Shown here: positions 33,862 through 43,563 of the stretch, one piece after another | Numbering within the stretch: position 1 is the first letter of the stretch | How the letters are laid out: each line of letters begins with the position of its first letter | NCBI GenBank assembly: GCA_002506105.1 | Contig: DAWU01000028.1 | Coordinates: 1 to 64,000 of the forward strand | Direction: 5' to 3' | Length of the DNA: 64,000 nucleotides | From: Methanolinea sp. UBA275 | Lineage (GTDB): Archaea; Halobacteriota; Methanomicrobia; Methanomicrobiales; Methanospirillaceae | Position numbers and translations under genes: made by a program | Notes under the pieces: model-generated | Database searches by the model: none | The model's input: the letters and a program-made list of their open reading frames with translations, nothing else | What the model was told of the DNA's origin: nothing

Positions 33862-34961
33862 AGCAGATGGCGGATCTCTCACCCGCGGAGCAAGAGCGGC
33901 TCACCCAGACGGGTCTTGAGGTGGAGATGAAGAACCGTTCCGGCAGCTTCTTCCAGGTCGACCAGGAGATCAGGCAGGTTGCATCGCTTGAGAAGGGCAT
34001 AGAAGTCCTCTCGATCAGGGACGCACTCCAGAAATACGACTGGCTGGAGGAGTTCTCATGGAAACTGGTTCCGAAAGACAAAGATAAATACACGAAGTAC
34101 GTTGCTGATCAGCCGGATCCCAGGGGTTTTGTGATCATCGCACGGAAGGGGAGCAGGACAGTATATCCCCTCCAGACATGCCTCTTCCTTGCAAAAACAT
34201 CCGTCCAGCATGTCCACAACATCATTATCGCAGAAGAAGGAGCCGAACTGCACCTTATATCCGGGTGCGCAAGCGCCTCGTACACGAAGACGGGGTCCCA
34301 TATCGGGGTGTCAGAATTTTATGTCGGCAAAGGTGCCCGCATCACCTCCACGATGATACACAACTGGGGAGAAGAGATCAGCGTTTTCCCCAGGAGCGCG
34401 ACGAAGATTGAAGAGAACGGTGTCTTCCTCTCGAATTATGTGTGCATGCAGCCTGTCCGGAAGATACAGATGTCTCCTTTTGCCGATCTGGCAGGGAAAA
34501 ACTCTGTTGCGAGGTTCTCAAGTATCGTCGTTTGCACCCCCGGATCCTTCATGGATCTCGGGTCAGTTGCCCGACTGTCATCAGAGGGCGCAACCGCAGA
34601 GCTCCTCACCCGTGCAATCACCACCGGGGGAACCATCATCTCTCGCGGGATGATCGAGGGAACAACCGGCCACACAAGGGGGCACATCGAATGCAAGGGG
34701 CTTATCCTCAGGGACGGCACTATCCACGCAATCCCGGAGATCAAGGGTGATGTGGTTGACACGGAGCTCTCCCACGAAGCCGCGGTGGGCAAGATTGCAC
34801 GCGATGAGATTGAGTACCTGATGTCCCGCGGCCTCGACGAGGATGTGGCGACATCAACCATCATCAGGGGATTCCTCGATGTGAAGATAGCCGGACTGCC
34901 ACAGTCCCTGCAGAACCAGATCGATGCCGCTATCGATTCCGCAGAAAAGAGCGGGTTCTAG
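33846..34961 (+). CDS. sufB: Fe-S scaffold SufB/SufD family
   Basis: This 371-residue scaffold has the beta-helix core (AEEGAELHLISGCASASYTK, IHNWGEEISVFPRSATKIEENG) and the C-terminal segment DEIEYLMSRGLDEDVATSTIIRGFLD. It assembles Fe-S clusters with SufC. The ATG at 33846 has an AAGGAG site at 33832-33837 with 8-base spacing, although it overlaps sufC; an ATG at 33867 is the alternative. It is shorter than bacterial SufB and serves both SufB and SufD roles by inference. Confidence 0.92.
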   Translation: MPEDIEQMADLSPAEQERLTQTGLEVEMKNRSGSFFQVDQEIRQVASLEKGIEVLSIRDALQKYDWLEEFSWKLVPKDKDKYTKYVADQPDPRGFVIIARKGSRTVYPLQTCLFLAKTSVQHVHNIIIAEEGAELHLISGCASASYTKTGSHIGVSEFYVGKGARITSTMIHNWGEEISVFPRSATKIEENGVFLSNYVCMQPVRKIQMSPFADLAGKNSVARFSSIVVCTPGSFMDLGSVARLSSEGATAELLTRAITTGGTIISRGMIEGTTGHTRGHIECKGLILRDGTIHAIPEIKGDVVDTELSHEAAVGKIARDEIEYLMSRGLDEDVATSTIIRGFLDVKIAGLPQSLQNQIDAAIDSAEKSGF

Positions 34962-34992
34962 GTGAATTGCCGCGCAAAGGAGAAACGGACGG

Positions 34993-35643
34993 ATGCCTGA
35001 AGATTCCAGATCGGGTGAACGGACTGCCATGGTTGAGACCCAGATTGCCGCGCGGGGTGTGCGCAATCCACGGGTACTTGAGGTCATGCGAAAAGTCCCC
35101 CGGCATCTCTTCGTACCCCCTCTGTACCAGGGTGCTGCCTACAGGGACAGCCCGCTCCCCATCGGGCACGGCCAGACAATCTCCCAGCCGTACATTGTCG
35201 GTCTCATGACCGAACTTCTGGATGTGTCCCAGGGCGACCGGGTCCTCGAGGTCGGAGCGGGCAGCGGGTACCAGGCTGCGATACTCGCGGAGTTAGGGGC
35301 TCATGTCATCACAATTGAACGACTCCCCGAGGTTGCAGGACTTGCCCGCGAGAACCTTCAGAGAGCAGGGGTTGTGGGTGTCCAGGTGATCGTGGGGGAC
35401 GGGACGGAAGGATATCCCCCCGGGGCGCCATACAAGGCGATTCTCATCACCGCAGGTACCCCGGAAATCCCTGATCCCCTTCTATCCCAGCTTGATGAGG
35501 GTGGCCGGCTTGTGGCCCCGGTCGGGTCCCGCGACATCCAGGAACTTATCCGGCTGGAGAAATCCGGAGGACATATCACGCGGTCCACGTTTGGAGGAGT
35601 GGTGTTTGTTCCCCTCCTGGGCCGCCATGGATGGGAGGCGTAA
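34993..35643 (+). CDS. pcm: Protein-L-isoaspartate O-methyltransferase
   Basis: This 216-residue enzyme repairs isoaspartyl residues of aged proteins using AdoMet. The AdoMet loop is VLEVGAGSGYQAAILAEL at about residues 84-101, and the N-terminal GHGQTISQPYIVGLMTELL is the substrate-binding signature. The last 13 bases may overlap the next gene. Confidence 0.95.
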   Translation: MPEDSRSGERTAMVETQIAARGVRNPRVLEVMRKVPRHLFVPPLYQGAAYRDSPLPIGHGQTISQPYIVGLMTELLDVSQGDRVLEVGAGSGYQAAILAELGAHVITIERLPEVAGLARENLQRAGVVGVQVIVGDGTEGYPPGAPYKAILITAGTPEIPDPLLSQLDEGGRLVAPVGSRDIQELIRLEKSGGHITRSTFGGVVFVPLLGRHGWEA

Positions 35644-36260
35644 ATCCGGTGGCATGGCATGACGCAACCCGCCCGCTCACCCATGGAGCAGTGGTGTATC
35701 CCGGGGACGATGTGCCATCGATGATCCAGGAGGATTGCGGAAGATATCTTCTTTCACACCTCCACCTGTCATCGCACTCGGGAACGCACATCGATGCACC
35801 GTCCCATTATATCAGGGGGACTGCATGCATCGATGAGATTCCTTTTGACAAATTAACAGGAAAATGCCGGGTATTGGAGATCCCCGGAAGAGAAACTGAA
35901 ATTGCGGCCGCAACTCTTGGGCCAGCACTCGCAGGAGCGGGAAAAATCCTCCTGAAAACATGGTTCTCAAAAGAGATGGAGTTCCGGGAGGATTACCCGG
36001 GACTTTCCCCCGATGCCGCCGATGCACTGGTCAGCGCGGGAATCGAATGCGTGGGGATCGACTCGCCGTCAATCGAACCGTATCATGGCGACGGGAGTGT
36101 CCACCGGACGCTTCTCTCGCACGGTATCGTGATCATCGAGCTGCTTGCTCTCGAAGGCATCAGAGGTGGTGATTACTGGATGGTGGCGCTTCCCCTGAGG
36201 CTCGGGGGACTGGACGGATCGCCGTGCAGGGTGATCCTGCGTGACAATGATTCAGGATGA
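35631..36260 (+). CDS. Cyclase/kynurenine formamidase-family metal hydrolase
   Basis: This 209-residue protein carries the family motif HSGTHIDAPSHY near residue 49 (HxGTHxDxPxH), with a preceding DATRPLTHGAVVYPGD and a late Glu-rich region. The family includes kynurenine formamidases and other amide hydrolases that bind Mn or Zn. No tryptophan-degradation genes are adjacent, so the substrate is unknown. The ATG at 35631 overlaps pcm by 13 bases; a GTG at 35649 is the non-overlapping alternative. Confidence 0.88.
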   Translation: MGGVNPVAWHDATRPLTHGAVVYPGDDVPSMIQEDCGRYLLSHLHLSSHSGTHIDAPSHYIRGTACIDEIPFDKLTGKCRVLEIPGRETEIAAATLGPALAGAGKILLKTWFSKEMEFREDYPGLSPDAADALVSAGIECVGIDSPSIEPYHGDGSVHRTLLSHGIVIIELLALEGIRGGDYWMVALPLRLGGLDGSPCRVILRDNDSG

Positions 36261-36264
36261 TACC

Positions 36265-36867
36265 ATGGATCCGATTATCAGTGCAGTACAGAAACTCAAG
36301 GAATTAACCCTGCATTCAGGGTGCGAAGACGGGACGATTGTTCTTTCCGTGAATCCCGACCGGAAGGTATGCCAGTATGAGAAAGGTGCCTGCATGGAGG
36401 CGTTTTTCGGTGGAAGAATTGCCGAATTCGTCACGTTTGAACCCATCCGGGCAACCACGAAGCTCGGATTTCTCTTCGATGCAACGCTCGAAAAGATCGG
36501 GCAGCGTGCAGCAGCGTGCGCAATTATCAACGTGATGACAGGCTTTTTGTGTATCTCCAGGGTCAGGAGATCATGTCCCCCTGAGTGCCATGCCGCGTGC
36601 AGGGCAGATCTCATCCAGACAATCGGGAGCAGTCGTGTCGCGGGACTGGGTATTCCCGCCCCGGTGCTGGAATCCTTGCCCTGCCATAACACTGCCAGTC
36701 CAGACGGAGATGTGATCCTCGTTTCAGGTGAAGGACTTATATCCCCCGAGGGTATGGCCCTGATGAACGGGCCTTCGGCTGACAAGGTGATGCTCGTGGG
36801 CCCCTCAACCGCAGGTGTCGCCGCACTCGAAAAGATACGCCACTGGTGTCCGTACGGCAAAGGATAA
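36265..36867 (+). CDS. Cysteine-rich protein of unknown function
   Basis: I do not recognise this 200-residue protein. Ten cysteines include a cluster near the middle (CPPECHAAC) that could hold a metal or Fe-S centre. The C-terminal DKVMLVGPSTAGVAALEKI faintly resembles the end of the DUF364 heavy-metal-chelation family, but the N-terminal part does not obviously fit. The ATG at 36265 has an AGGATGA ribosome site with 5-base spacing. It follows the cyclase gene by 4 bases and precedes glmM. Confidence 0.75.
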   Translation: MDPIISAVQKLKELTLHSGCEDGTIVLSVNPDRKVCQYEKGACMEAFFGGRIAEFVTFEPIRATTKLGFLFDATLEKIGQRAAACAIINVMTGFLCISRVRRSCPPECHAACRADLIQTIGSSRVAGLGIPAPVLESLPCHNTASPDGDVILVSGEGLISPEGMALMNGPSADKVMLVGPSTAGVAALEKIRHWCPYGKG

Positions 36868-36897
36868 CTCTATTTTTGTTCAATCAGATCCATATCA

Positions 36898-38175
36898 ATG
36901 CGTTTTGGCTCTTCCGGGATCCGTTCCCGGTACGGGCGCGAACTCGTGTCGACATCCCTCCTGCTGGGGCACATCCTTGGTGAAAAATTCAAAGAAATAA
37001 TAGTGGGAAGGGACACGCGGACAACCTCGCGCATCATCGAGAATGCCTTCATCGCGGGAGTGCTCTCCGGAGGGAGCTCTCTGCGAACGGCAGGGCTTGT
37101 CCCCACACCTGCGGTGGCGTCTTCGATCACACAAGGCGGTTCGGGGTGCATGATCACCGCGTCACATAATCCCGAGGAATACAACGGCCTCAAGATCTTC
37201 AATCACGGCGGCTCGTCGCTTTTTAAAACCCAGCAGAAGGAGATTGAAGAATTACTGGTGGCGGCAGGAAAACCTGCCGATCACCACGCATTCCAAAAAA
37301 GCCCTGGGAGAGTGACGTCGCCAGGGATCCTGGATACCTATATTCAGAAGATCACTGCGAGGTTTCCTTCCGAGCGCATGGGACGGATGATCCTTGATTG
37401 TGGCAATGGTGCGGGAAGCGTTGCGAGTCCCGCGATATTAAGGGAGATGGGTGCTGATATCCGGTGCATCAATTGCACGCCATCCGGTTTTTTCACCCGC
37501 CCCTCTGAACCCCTCGAACAGAACCTGGGGTACCTTCCCCCCCTTATTACGGCGTGGAAAGCATCCGGTGCGGTTGTCCATGACGGTGACGCAGACAGGA
37601 TGATGGCATTCGATTCACGCGGCAGGTATATCACGGGTGACCAGATGCTCATCCTCTTCTGCAGGTACCTGGATGCCCAAAGAGTGGTGACCACCACCGA
37701 TGCGAGCATGGCAATCGACGAATGGGCCGAGGTGAGACGCACCCCTGTCGGGGACAGCTATGTCTCTGAAGCCCTGGCAGGATGGGGGGATTTCGGCGGT
37801 GAACCCTCAGGCGCCTGGATATTTCCCCGCCAATCGCTCTGCCCGGACGGCCCGTATGCCGCGGCGCTCTTCTGCCAGATGGCATCGGAATGGGATATTG
37901 CAGCGGAACTTGACAGAATCCCTGTATACCCCATCCGCCGGCGTTCGCTCCCGTGTTCCTGCGCGCACGAGGTGATGCATTCCCTTGGCGCAGCCAGTCC
38001 GACAGATGGAATCAGGATTTCAAGGGATGAGGGATGGTATCTTGTGAGGGCATCCGGGACTGAACCGAAGATCCGCATCACTGCCGAAGGCCGCACACCT
38101 GCAGCCGCTGACGCACTCCTCGATGAGGGCACCCGTGCCGTGAGGGAGTGGAAAAGCAAAATAACGCACCAGTGA
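36898..38175 (+). CDS. glmM: Phosphoglucosamine mutase / phosphomannomutase family
   Basis: This 425-residue enzyme has the phosphoserine loop MITASHNPEEYNGLK (about residues 84-98), the metal loop DGDADRMM and the late RASGTEPKIRI phosphate site. It interconverts glucosamine-6- and glucosamine-1-phosphate, or the mannose or glucose equivalents. I favour the glucosamine role because glmU- and glmS-like genes follow. The start begins MRFGSSGIRSRY, the usual N-terminus. Confidence 0.92.
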   Translation: MRFGSSGIRSRYGRELVSTSLLLGHILGEKFKEIIVGRDTRTTSRIIENAFIAGVLSGGSSLRTAGLVPTPAVASSITQGGSGCMITASHNPEEYNGLKIFNHGGSSLFKTQQKEIEELLVAAGKPADHHAFQKSPGRVTSPGILDTYIQKITARFPSERMGRMILDCGNGAGSVASPAILREMGADIRCINCTPSGFFTRPSEPLEQNLGYLPPLITAWKASGAVVHDGDADRMMAFDSRGRYITGDQMLILFCRYLDAQRVVTTTDASMAIDEWAEVRRTPVGDSYVSEALAGWGDFGGEPSGAWIFPRQSLCPDGPYAAALFCQMASEWDIAAELDRIPVYPIRRRSLPCSCAHEVMHSLGAASPTDGIRISRDEGWYLVRASGTEPKIRITAEGRTPAAADALLDEGTRAVREWKSKITHQ

Positions 38176-38188
38176 AAGGATACTCTGT

Positions 38189-39388
38189 ATGCAATGCGTC
38201 ATCCTGGCTGCAGGGGAAGGGAAAAGGATGCGGCCGCTCACCGCCACACGGCCAAAGGTCATGCTCCCGCTCGCAAACCGCCCTATGCTTGAGCACCTCG
38301 TCCTCGCAATCCGGGATGCGGGTATTGCGGAAATACTCATCGTCACGGGATACATGGAATCAGAAATACGGAATCATTTCAGGGACGGGAAGGATTTCGG
38401 GGTCAGCATCGAATATTCGGTCCAGCGTCACCAGCGCGGGACCGCAGATGCACTCAACAGGGCAAGGGATGGCGTAAGTGACGATTTTCTTTTGATGAAC
38501 GGTGATATGGTAGTCGCGTCCCCTGATATCAGGAGAATACTCTCGGCGGGACCGTTCTGCATGGGTATATATCCCTCTGAACACCCGGAGGATTACGGGG
38601 TGGTCCAGGTAGAAGGTGAGAATGTGACAGGTCTTCAGGAGAAGACGCGGGAACCACAGGGAAACCTGGTGAATGCGGGAATCTACCATTTCAGCCCTGA
38701 TATTTTTCGCTTGATCGACAGGATAGAGATCTCACCGAGAGGAGAACTCGAGCTCACCGATGCGCTTTCGATGCTGATAGATGAGGAAAGTCTCAAAAGT
38801 CTCCTCCTTCATTCATGGATTGATGTCGGGTACCCCTGGGATCTCCTGGCTGCGAATGAGACCATGATGCGGGGCCTGCACTCGTACGTGCAGGGTTCCG
38901 TGGAAGAGGGGGTAGTGATGAAGGGCCCGGTATCCATAGGCCCGGGATCGGTGATCCGGGCAGGGACGTACATCGAAGGGCCCTGCTGCATCGGCAGGGA
39001 CTGCCGTATCGGCCCCCACGCGTATATCCGCGGATCGACGGCAATCGGAGATGGCAGTCACATCGGTCATGCAACGGAAGTGAAGAACTCGATCATCCTT
39101 TCAAGGACCAACCTCCCTCATTTCAATTACCTGGGCGACTCGGTGGTGGGAAGCGGATGCAACTTTGGTGCAGGGACCAAAGTTGCCAACCTCCGTCATG
39201 ACGGCGCGGAGGTGCGGGTGCAGGGGGTCTTCACCAAGAGGAGAAAACTTGGGGCAATTGTGGGTGATAACGTGCAGTTTGGTATCAATTGTTCGGTCAA
39301 TGTCGGTTCGGTTATCGGGTGCGGTGTGCAGGCCGGCCCTCATGCAAGGGTTGACGGGTATATTGCAGACGGAGCGAAGGTCAGGTAG
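38189..39388 (+). CDS. Bifunctional sugar-1-P nucleotidyltransferase/acetyltransferase, GlmU-like
   Basis: This 399-residue protein has an N-terminal nucleotidyltransferase domain (ILAAGEGKRMRPLTATRPK) and a C-terminal left-handed beta-helix of hexapeptide repeats. The segment GAGTKVANLRHDG with RKLGAIVGDNVQFGIN is the acetyltransferase type known from archaeal MJ1101 and ST0452 proteins. It would acetylate glucosamine-1-phosphate and make UDP-GlcNAc. It lies between glmM and a close paralog, with 13 bases to the first and none to the second. Confidence 0.88.
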   Translation: MQCVILAAGEGKRMRPLTATRPKVMLPLANRPMLEHLVLAIRDAGIAEILIVTGYMESEIRNHFRDGKDFGVSIEYSVQRHQRGTADALNRARDGVSDDFLLMNGDMVVASPDIRRILSAGPFCMGIYPSEHPEDYGVVQVEGENVTGLQEKTREPQGNLVNAGIYHFSPDIFRLIDRIEISPRGELELTDALSMLIDEESLKSLLLHSWIDVGYPWDLLAANETMMRGLHSYVQGSVEEGVVMKGPVSIGPGSVIRAGTYIEGPCCIGRDCRIGPHAYIRGSTAIGDGSHIGHATEVKNSIILSRTNLPHFNYLGDSVVGSGCNFGAGTKVANLRHDGAEVRVQGVFTKRRKLGAIVGDNVQFGINCSVNVGSVIGCGVQAGPHARVDGYIADGAKVR

Positions 39389-40555
39389 ATGGGAACTATG
39401 CAGGCAGTGATTCTTGCCGCGGGTGAAGGAAAGAGGCTCCGGCCTCTCACGAGAAGCAGGCCGAAAGCCCTGATACCGGTGGGGAACACCCCGGTCCTCG
39501 ATTATGTGATACATGCACTTCAAACCTGCGGGATACGCGATATCATCGTCGTGGTGGGATATCGGAAAGAGCAGGTGATCCGGCACCTGTCGGCGCTCGA
39601 TGCTGGTGTAAAGGTGGTGGTTCAGGAAAAACCCCTTGGGACAGCCCATGCACTTCTCCAGGCGAAAGAGTTCATCAGGGATCGGTTCCTGGTGCTTCCC
39701 GGGGACAATTACATCAACAGTGCTTCGATTGCCCGCATCATGAACAGGCGGAACGCCGTGCTCGTGAAAGAGCATCCCTATCCATCCAATTTCGGGGTCG
39801 TTACAACGAAGAAGGGATACGTGACCCAGATTATTGAAAAACCCGCCATGTCGCCGAGTTTTACGATCTCTACGGGAATCTTCTCCCTTGACCAGGACTT
39901 TTTCTCATCGCTCCGGGAGAATGACATGACTGATGCGATTGGAGCCTTCCTCGAATCAGGGAAAAAGCTCAGGGCGGTTCCCGCCGACGACTGGCAGGAT
40001 GCAGTGTATCCATGGGACCTTCTCCAGATGAACCAGTACCTCATCCGCTCCGTGCAGCCGGAGAAGGCAGGGGAGGTATCCGAGCACTGCACCATACAGG
40101 GGCCGGTCCGGATAGGGAAAGGGACCAGGATAAGCCCCATGACCAGCATCTTCGGCCCGGTGGTGATAGGTCCGGAATGCGAGATAGGGCCGTGTGCCTG
40201 TATCATGCCATATTCCAGCATCGGCCAGAGGGTCAGAATAGATCCCTTCACTCTCGTGGAGAATTCCATTCTCATGGACGATTGCGAGGTTGGGTCGCAT
40301 TCCAGGATCCGGGACTCGGTGATAGGCGAGGGATCCCGCCTTGCAGATCACGTTACCACGGTTGCTGCCTCCCACCTGATGGAGATCCAGGGCGAGCAGA
40401 TCCGCGGTCGGTTTGGAGCGATACTCGGCGAGGAAGTCCGTGCGGGACCATTCACGGTGCTCGAGGGCGCTATCGTGGGGAATAACGTGAATATCCGGGG
40501 AGGCTCCCGGATCCAGTCCACCATGGCCTATGGCGACGGGGGGCTGGTGGTGTAG
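39389..40555 (+). CDS. Sugar-1-phosphate nucleotidyltransferase with beta-helix domain
   Basis: This 388-residue paralog of the preceding gene has VILAAGEGKRLRPLTRSRPK at the N-terminus and a hexapeptide-repeat C-terminus (GPVRIGKGTRISPM and so on). It lacks the NLRHDG acetyltransferase segment of its neighbour; RGRFGAILGEEVRAG is the equivalent. It may make a UDP- or dTDP-sugar other than UDP-GlcNAc. The ATG follows the previous stop with no gap. Confidence 0.85.
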   Translation: MGTMQAVILAAGEGKRLRPLTRSRPKALIPVGNTPVLDYVIHALQTCGIRDIIVVVGYRKEQVIRHLSALDAGVKVVVQEKPLGTAHALLQAKEFIRDRFLVLPGDNYINSASIARIMNRRNAVLVKEHPYPSNFGVVTTKKGYVTQIIEKPAMSPSFTISTGIFSLDQDFFSSLRENDMTDAIGAFLESGKKLRAVPADDWQDAVYPWDLLQMNQYLIRSVQPEKAGEVSEHCTIQGPVRIGKGTRISPMTSIFGPVVIGPECEIGPCACIMPYSSIGQRVRIDPFTLVENSILMDDCEVGSHSRIRDSVIGEGSRLADHVTTVAASHLMEIQGEQIRGRFGAILGEEVRAGPFTVLEGAIVGNNVNIRGGSRIQSTMAYGDGGLVV

Positions 40556-40557
40556 GC

Positions 40558-42297
40558 GTGTGCGGAATATTCGGCTATTGCGGCCAGCAGAGGGCAGCGC
40601 CCATCCTCATCGAGGGGCTGAAACGCCTTGAATACCGTGGATATGACTCATTCGGAATCGCGGTTGCCGATCGTACCATCACCGTGAAAAAGAAGGAGGG
40701 AAGGATCTCTCAGGGGATGCCGAACGCGTCCCGGATAAAAGGGGTAATCGGGATCGGCCATACCAGGTGGGCAACCCACGGTGTTCCGAGCGATGAGAAT
40801 GCCCACCCGCATTGTGACTGTCACGGCGAAATCGCGGTAGTCCACAATGGTATCATCGAGAATTATGCCTCCCTCAAACGCGAACTCGAGGAGAGGGGAC
40901 ACAGGTTCTCTTCGGATACTGATACCGAGGTGATTCCTCATCTCATCGAGGAGCAGTACAGCGGCGACCTCGTCTCGGCAATGGCCGCAGTCCTCCCGAG
41001 GCTTGAAGGGAGCTATGCGATTCTTGCAATCGCGAAAGGGTGCAGGGAGATCGTGGCAGCCAGGAAAAAGAGCCCCCTGGTCCTAGGGCTTGGGGACCGC
41101 GCCAACCTGGCAGCATCGGATGTCACACCACTCCTCGAGCATACGGAGAGGATGATCTTTCTCGAAGACGGGGATATGACTGCGATATCGGATCGTGATA
41201 TCCGGATATGGCACGATGGAACACCGGTGGAGCGGCATATCCAGAAAATCGACTGGTCTGTCGCGGAAGTCAGGAAGGGGGGGTTTCCGCACTACATGCT
41301 CAAGGAAATCTATGAACAGCCTGATGTGTTCTCATCCACCATCCGTGCCCTCAGGGAAGACGAGATGCCCGGGATTCTGGATGGCATCCATGGCATCACT
41401 GTCGTGGCCTGCGGGACCTCCTACCATGCAGCTCTCCTCTTCCGCTACCTTGTCGAATCGCATTGCGGTATTCCGGTACGGGTGGAACTGGCATCTGAGT
41501 TCAGGTATACGTCCCCCCCTCCCGGTGATCTGGTCATAGGCGTGAGCCAGTCCGGAGAGACCGCCGACACCATCGCAGCAATGCAGAAGGCAGGCATGCT
41601 GGGCCACCCAACCCTTGCAGTGACAAACGTACTCGGAAGCACCATTACCCGGATCGCAGACAGCACGCTTTTCATGCGGGCAGGCCCCGAGATAAGTGTC
41701 GCAGCCACAAAATCTTTCATCGCCGAGCTGGCAGTGTTCTCTCACCTTGTAGACCGGATGAGCGGGGGAGCGCTTGGGGCGGAACTTGGAAGGGTCCACC
41801 TTGCCCTCAGCGAAGCCCTCCTCATCGATCTCTCCCCGGCTGTTGATCTCTGCAGGCAGGCAGAATCCATGTTCTTTGTGGGGAGAGGGCCCTACTTCCC
41901 TCTCGCGCTTGAGGGTGCACTGAAGATGAAGGAAATCACCTATATCCACGCTGAAGGGTATGCGGCAGGGGAGATCAAGCACGGGCCTTTTGCACTCCTC
42001 TCGCCAAAAACCCCTGTAGTGGCACTCTGTCCTCCGGGAGAAGGGTATCCCGTGATGTTCTCAAACATCAGGGAGATGAAAGCCCGGGGTACACCCATGA
42101 TCGTGTTCGGGGTTTCCAAAAATCAGGAACTTCAGGAGGTCTCGGATGTGTTCATCCCTGTGCCGGAAGGTGGACCACTGTTTCATATCCTCGGGACTGC
42201 TGCGCTGATGCAGGTTCTCGCGTACAGGACAGCAGCAGTTCTCGGGCGTGATATCGATCAGCCGAGAAACCTCGCGAAAAGCGTCACGGTGGAGTGA
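40558..42297 (+). CDS. glmS: Glutamine-fructose-6-phosphate aminotransferase (isomerizing)
   Basis: This 579-residue enzyme makes glucosamine-6-phosphate, the first step to UDP-GlcNAc. The start is a GTG and the next codon is the catalytic Cys (MCGIFGYCG). The glutaminase domain has HTRWATHG and HNGIIENY. Two SIS domains follow (CGTSYHAA; SQSGETADT), and the protein ends LAKSVTVE as usual. It overlaps the glycosyltransferase gene by GTGA. Confidence 0.95.
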   Translation: MCGIFGYCGQQRAAPILIEGLKRLEYRGYDSFGIAVADRTITVKKKEGRISQGMPNASRIKGVIGIGHTRWATHGVPSDENAHPHCDCHGEIAVVHNGIIENYASLKRELEERGHRFSSDTDTEVIPHLIEEQYSGDLVSAMAAVLPRLEGSYAILAIAKGCREIVAARKKSPLVLGLGDRANLAASDVTPLLEHTERMIFLEDGDMTAISDRDIRIWHDGTPVERHIQKIDWSVAEVRKGGFPHYMLKEIYEQPDVFSSTIRALREDEMPGILDGIHGITVVACGTSYHAALLFRYLVESHCGIPVRVELASEFRYTSPPPGDLVIGVSQSGETADTIAAMQKAGMLGHPTLAVTNVLGSTITRIADSTLFMRAGPEISVAATKSFIAELAVFSHLVDRMSGGALGAELGRVHLALSEALLIDLSPAVDLCRQAESMFFVGRGPYFPLALEGALKMKEITYIHAEGYAAGEIKHGPFALLSPKTPVVALCPPGEGYPVMFSNIREMKARGTPMIVFGVSKNQELQEVSDVFIPVPEGGPLFHILGTAALMQVLAYRTAAVLGRDIDQPRNLAKSVTVE

Positions 42298-43517
42298 GGG
42301 TCCTGTCAATGGAAAAGAAGGGAATGCAGCAGGTGAGGGGAACCTCCGGGGATGCCGGGGAGGTCCAACTCCGTATTTCGATATTCGGCCCGTCGACCCG
42401 GTTCCTCTCCGGAATAACGTACTTCACCATACGGCTCTCGAATGCGCTTGTTTCCATAGGCAGGATCGATGCAATCCTCTTTCGACACATGCTCCCAAAA
42501 AAACTCTTTCCGGGATGGAAGAGAGTGGGAAAGACACTCACCAGCGAATGTTTTGATCCGCGGGTGAAGGTACATGAAATGCTGGACTGGTTCAACCCGG
42601 TTAGCTGGATGAACGCATGTGCCCGCGCAAGGAATACCGAGGTGCTCATCCTCCCGTGGTGGACATCAAGCGTGGCACACATGTATCTCTTTGTCCAGGT
42701 TTTCATCCGGAAGAGGCGGTTCGTGGTGATAGAGTTCCACGAACCGGTTGACCCGCTCGAGGATGCAAGTCTTCCCCTCCGCATGTATGCACGGGTATCG
42801 GGCTGGCTGGTACGGACTCTTGCCAGCGGATACATCACCCATACCCGCTATGACCGTGACCTCATCGTCCAGAGGTACCACATTCCCGCAGAGAATATCC
42901 GGATCATCCCGCACGGATTGTATGACCAGTATGCACACATCGACCCGCAGAAAGCCAAAAATACCCTTGCAATAAGGGAAGAATATGTCATTCTCTTCTT
43001 CGGCCTCCTGCGCCGGTTCAAGGGTGTGCGCTACCTTATCGAGGGATTTGAGATGCTTCCTCATGAGATAAAAAAGCAGTCACGGCTCTGTATCGTGGGG
43101 GAGGCGTGGGAAGACCAGGAGTCTGTGACAAAGGCACATACCTCGCCGGACAGGGACAGGATCACGATGGTAGACCGGTATGTACGCGATGAGGAAGTTG
43201 CACTCTATTACTCTGCAGCCGATGTCTTTGCCGGCCCGTATACCCGGGAATCCCACGATCCCTGTGCGGTGTGCCATATCGCCATGTCGTACGGACTTCC
43301 GGTGGTGGCATCGCATACCGGAGGCATGATCGAGAGCCTTGGCTCGTATGAAGGTGTGTGGTTCGTTCCTCCGGAGGATCCGGCAGCGATCAGGGACGCC
43401 CTCGTGAACATTTACAGGGAGAGAGGAAAGAGGTATCCCGTCCCGGAATCACTCAGGTGGGACCGGATTGCGATCCAGTGGCGGGAATTTCTGATTCAGG
43501 GACTGGAGACAAGATGA
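42294..43517 (+). CDS. Glycosyltransferase (GT4 type)
   Basis: This 407-residue protein has the two-Rossmann layout of GT-B enzymes. The C-terminal donor domain has ILFFGLLRRFKGVRYLIEGFEML and the E-x7-E region seen in FAGPYTRESHDPCAVCHIAMSYGLPVVASHTGG. It probably adds a sugar to a lipid-linked glycan. The start is a GTG overlapping glmS; ATG codons at 42309 and 42324 are alternatives. Its place between glmS and aglB suggests N-glycan assembly. Confidence 0.88.
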   Translation: MRVLSMEKKGMQQVRGTSGDAGEVQLRISIFGPSTRFLSGITYFTIRLSNALVSIGRIDAILFRHMLPKKLFPGWKRVGKTLTSECFDPRVKVHEMLDWFNPVSWMNACARARNTEVLILPWWTSSVAHMYLFVQVFIRKRRFVVIEFHEPVDPLEDASLPLRMYARVSGWLVRTLASGYITHTRYDRDLIVQRYHIPAENIRIIPHGLYDQYAHIDPQKAKNTLAIREEYVILFFGLLRRFKGVRYLIEGFEMLPHEIKKQSRLCIVGEAWEDQESVTKAHTSPDRDRITMVDRYVRDEEVALYYSAADVFAGPYTRESHDPCAVCHIAMSYGLPVVASHTGGMIESLGSYEGVWFVPPEDPAAIRDALVNIYRERGKRYPVPESLRWDRIAIQWREFLIQGLETR

Positions 43518-43563
43518 GAAGAGTAGTGGATATCGGCTGCCACATGCAGTCAGGGGGAGGATC

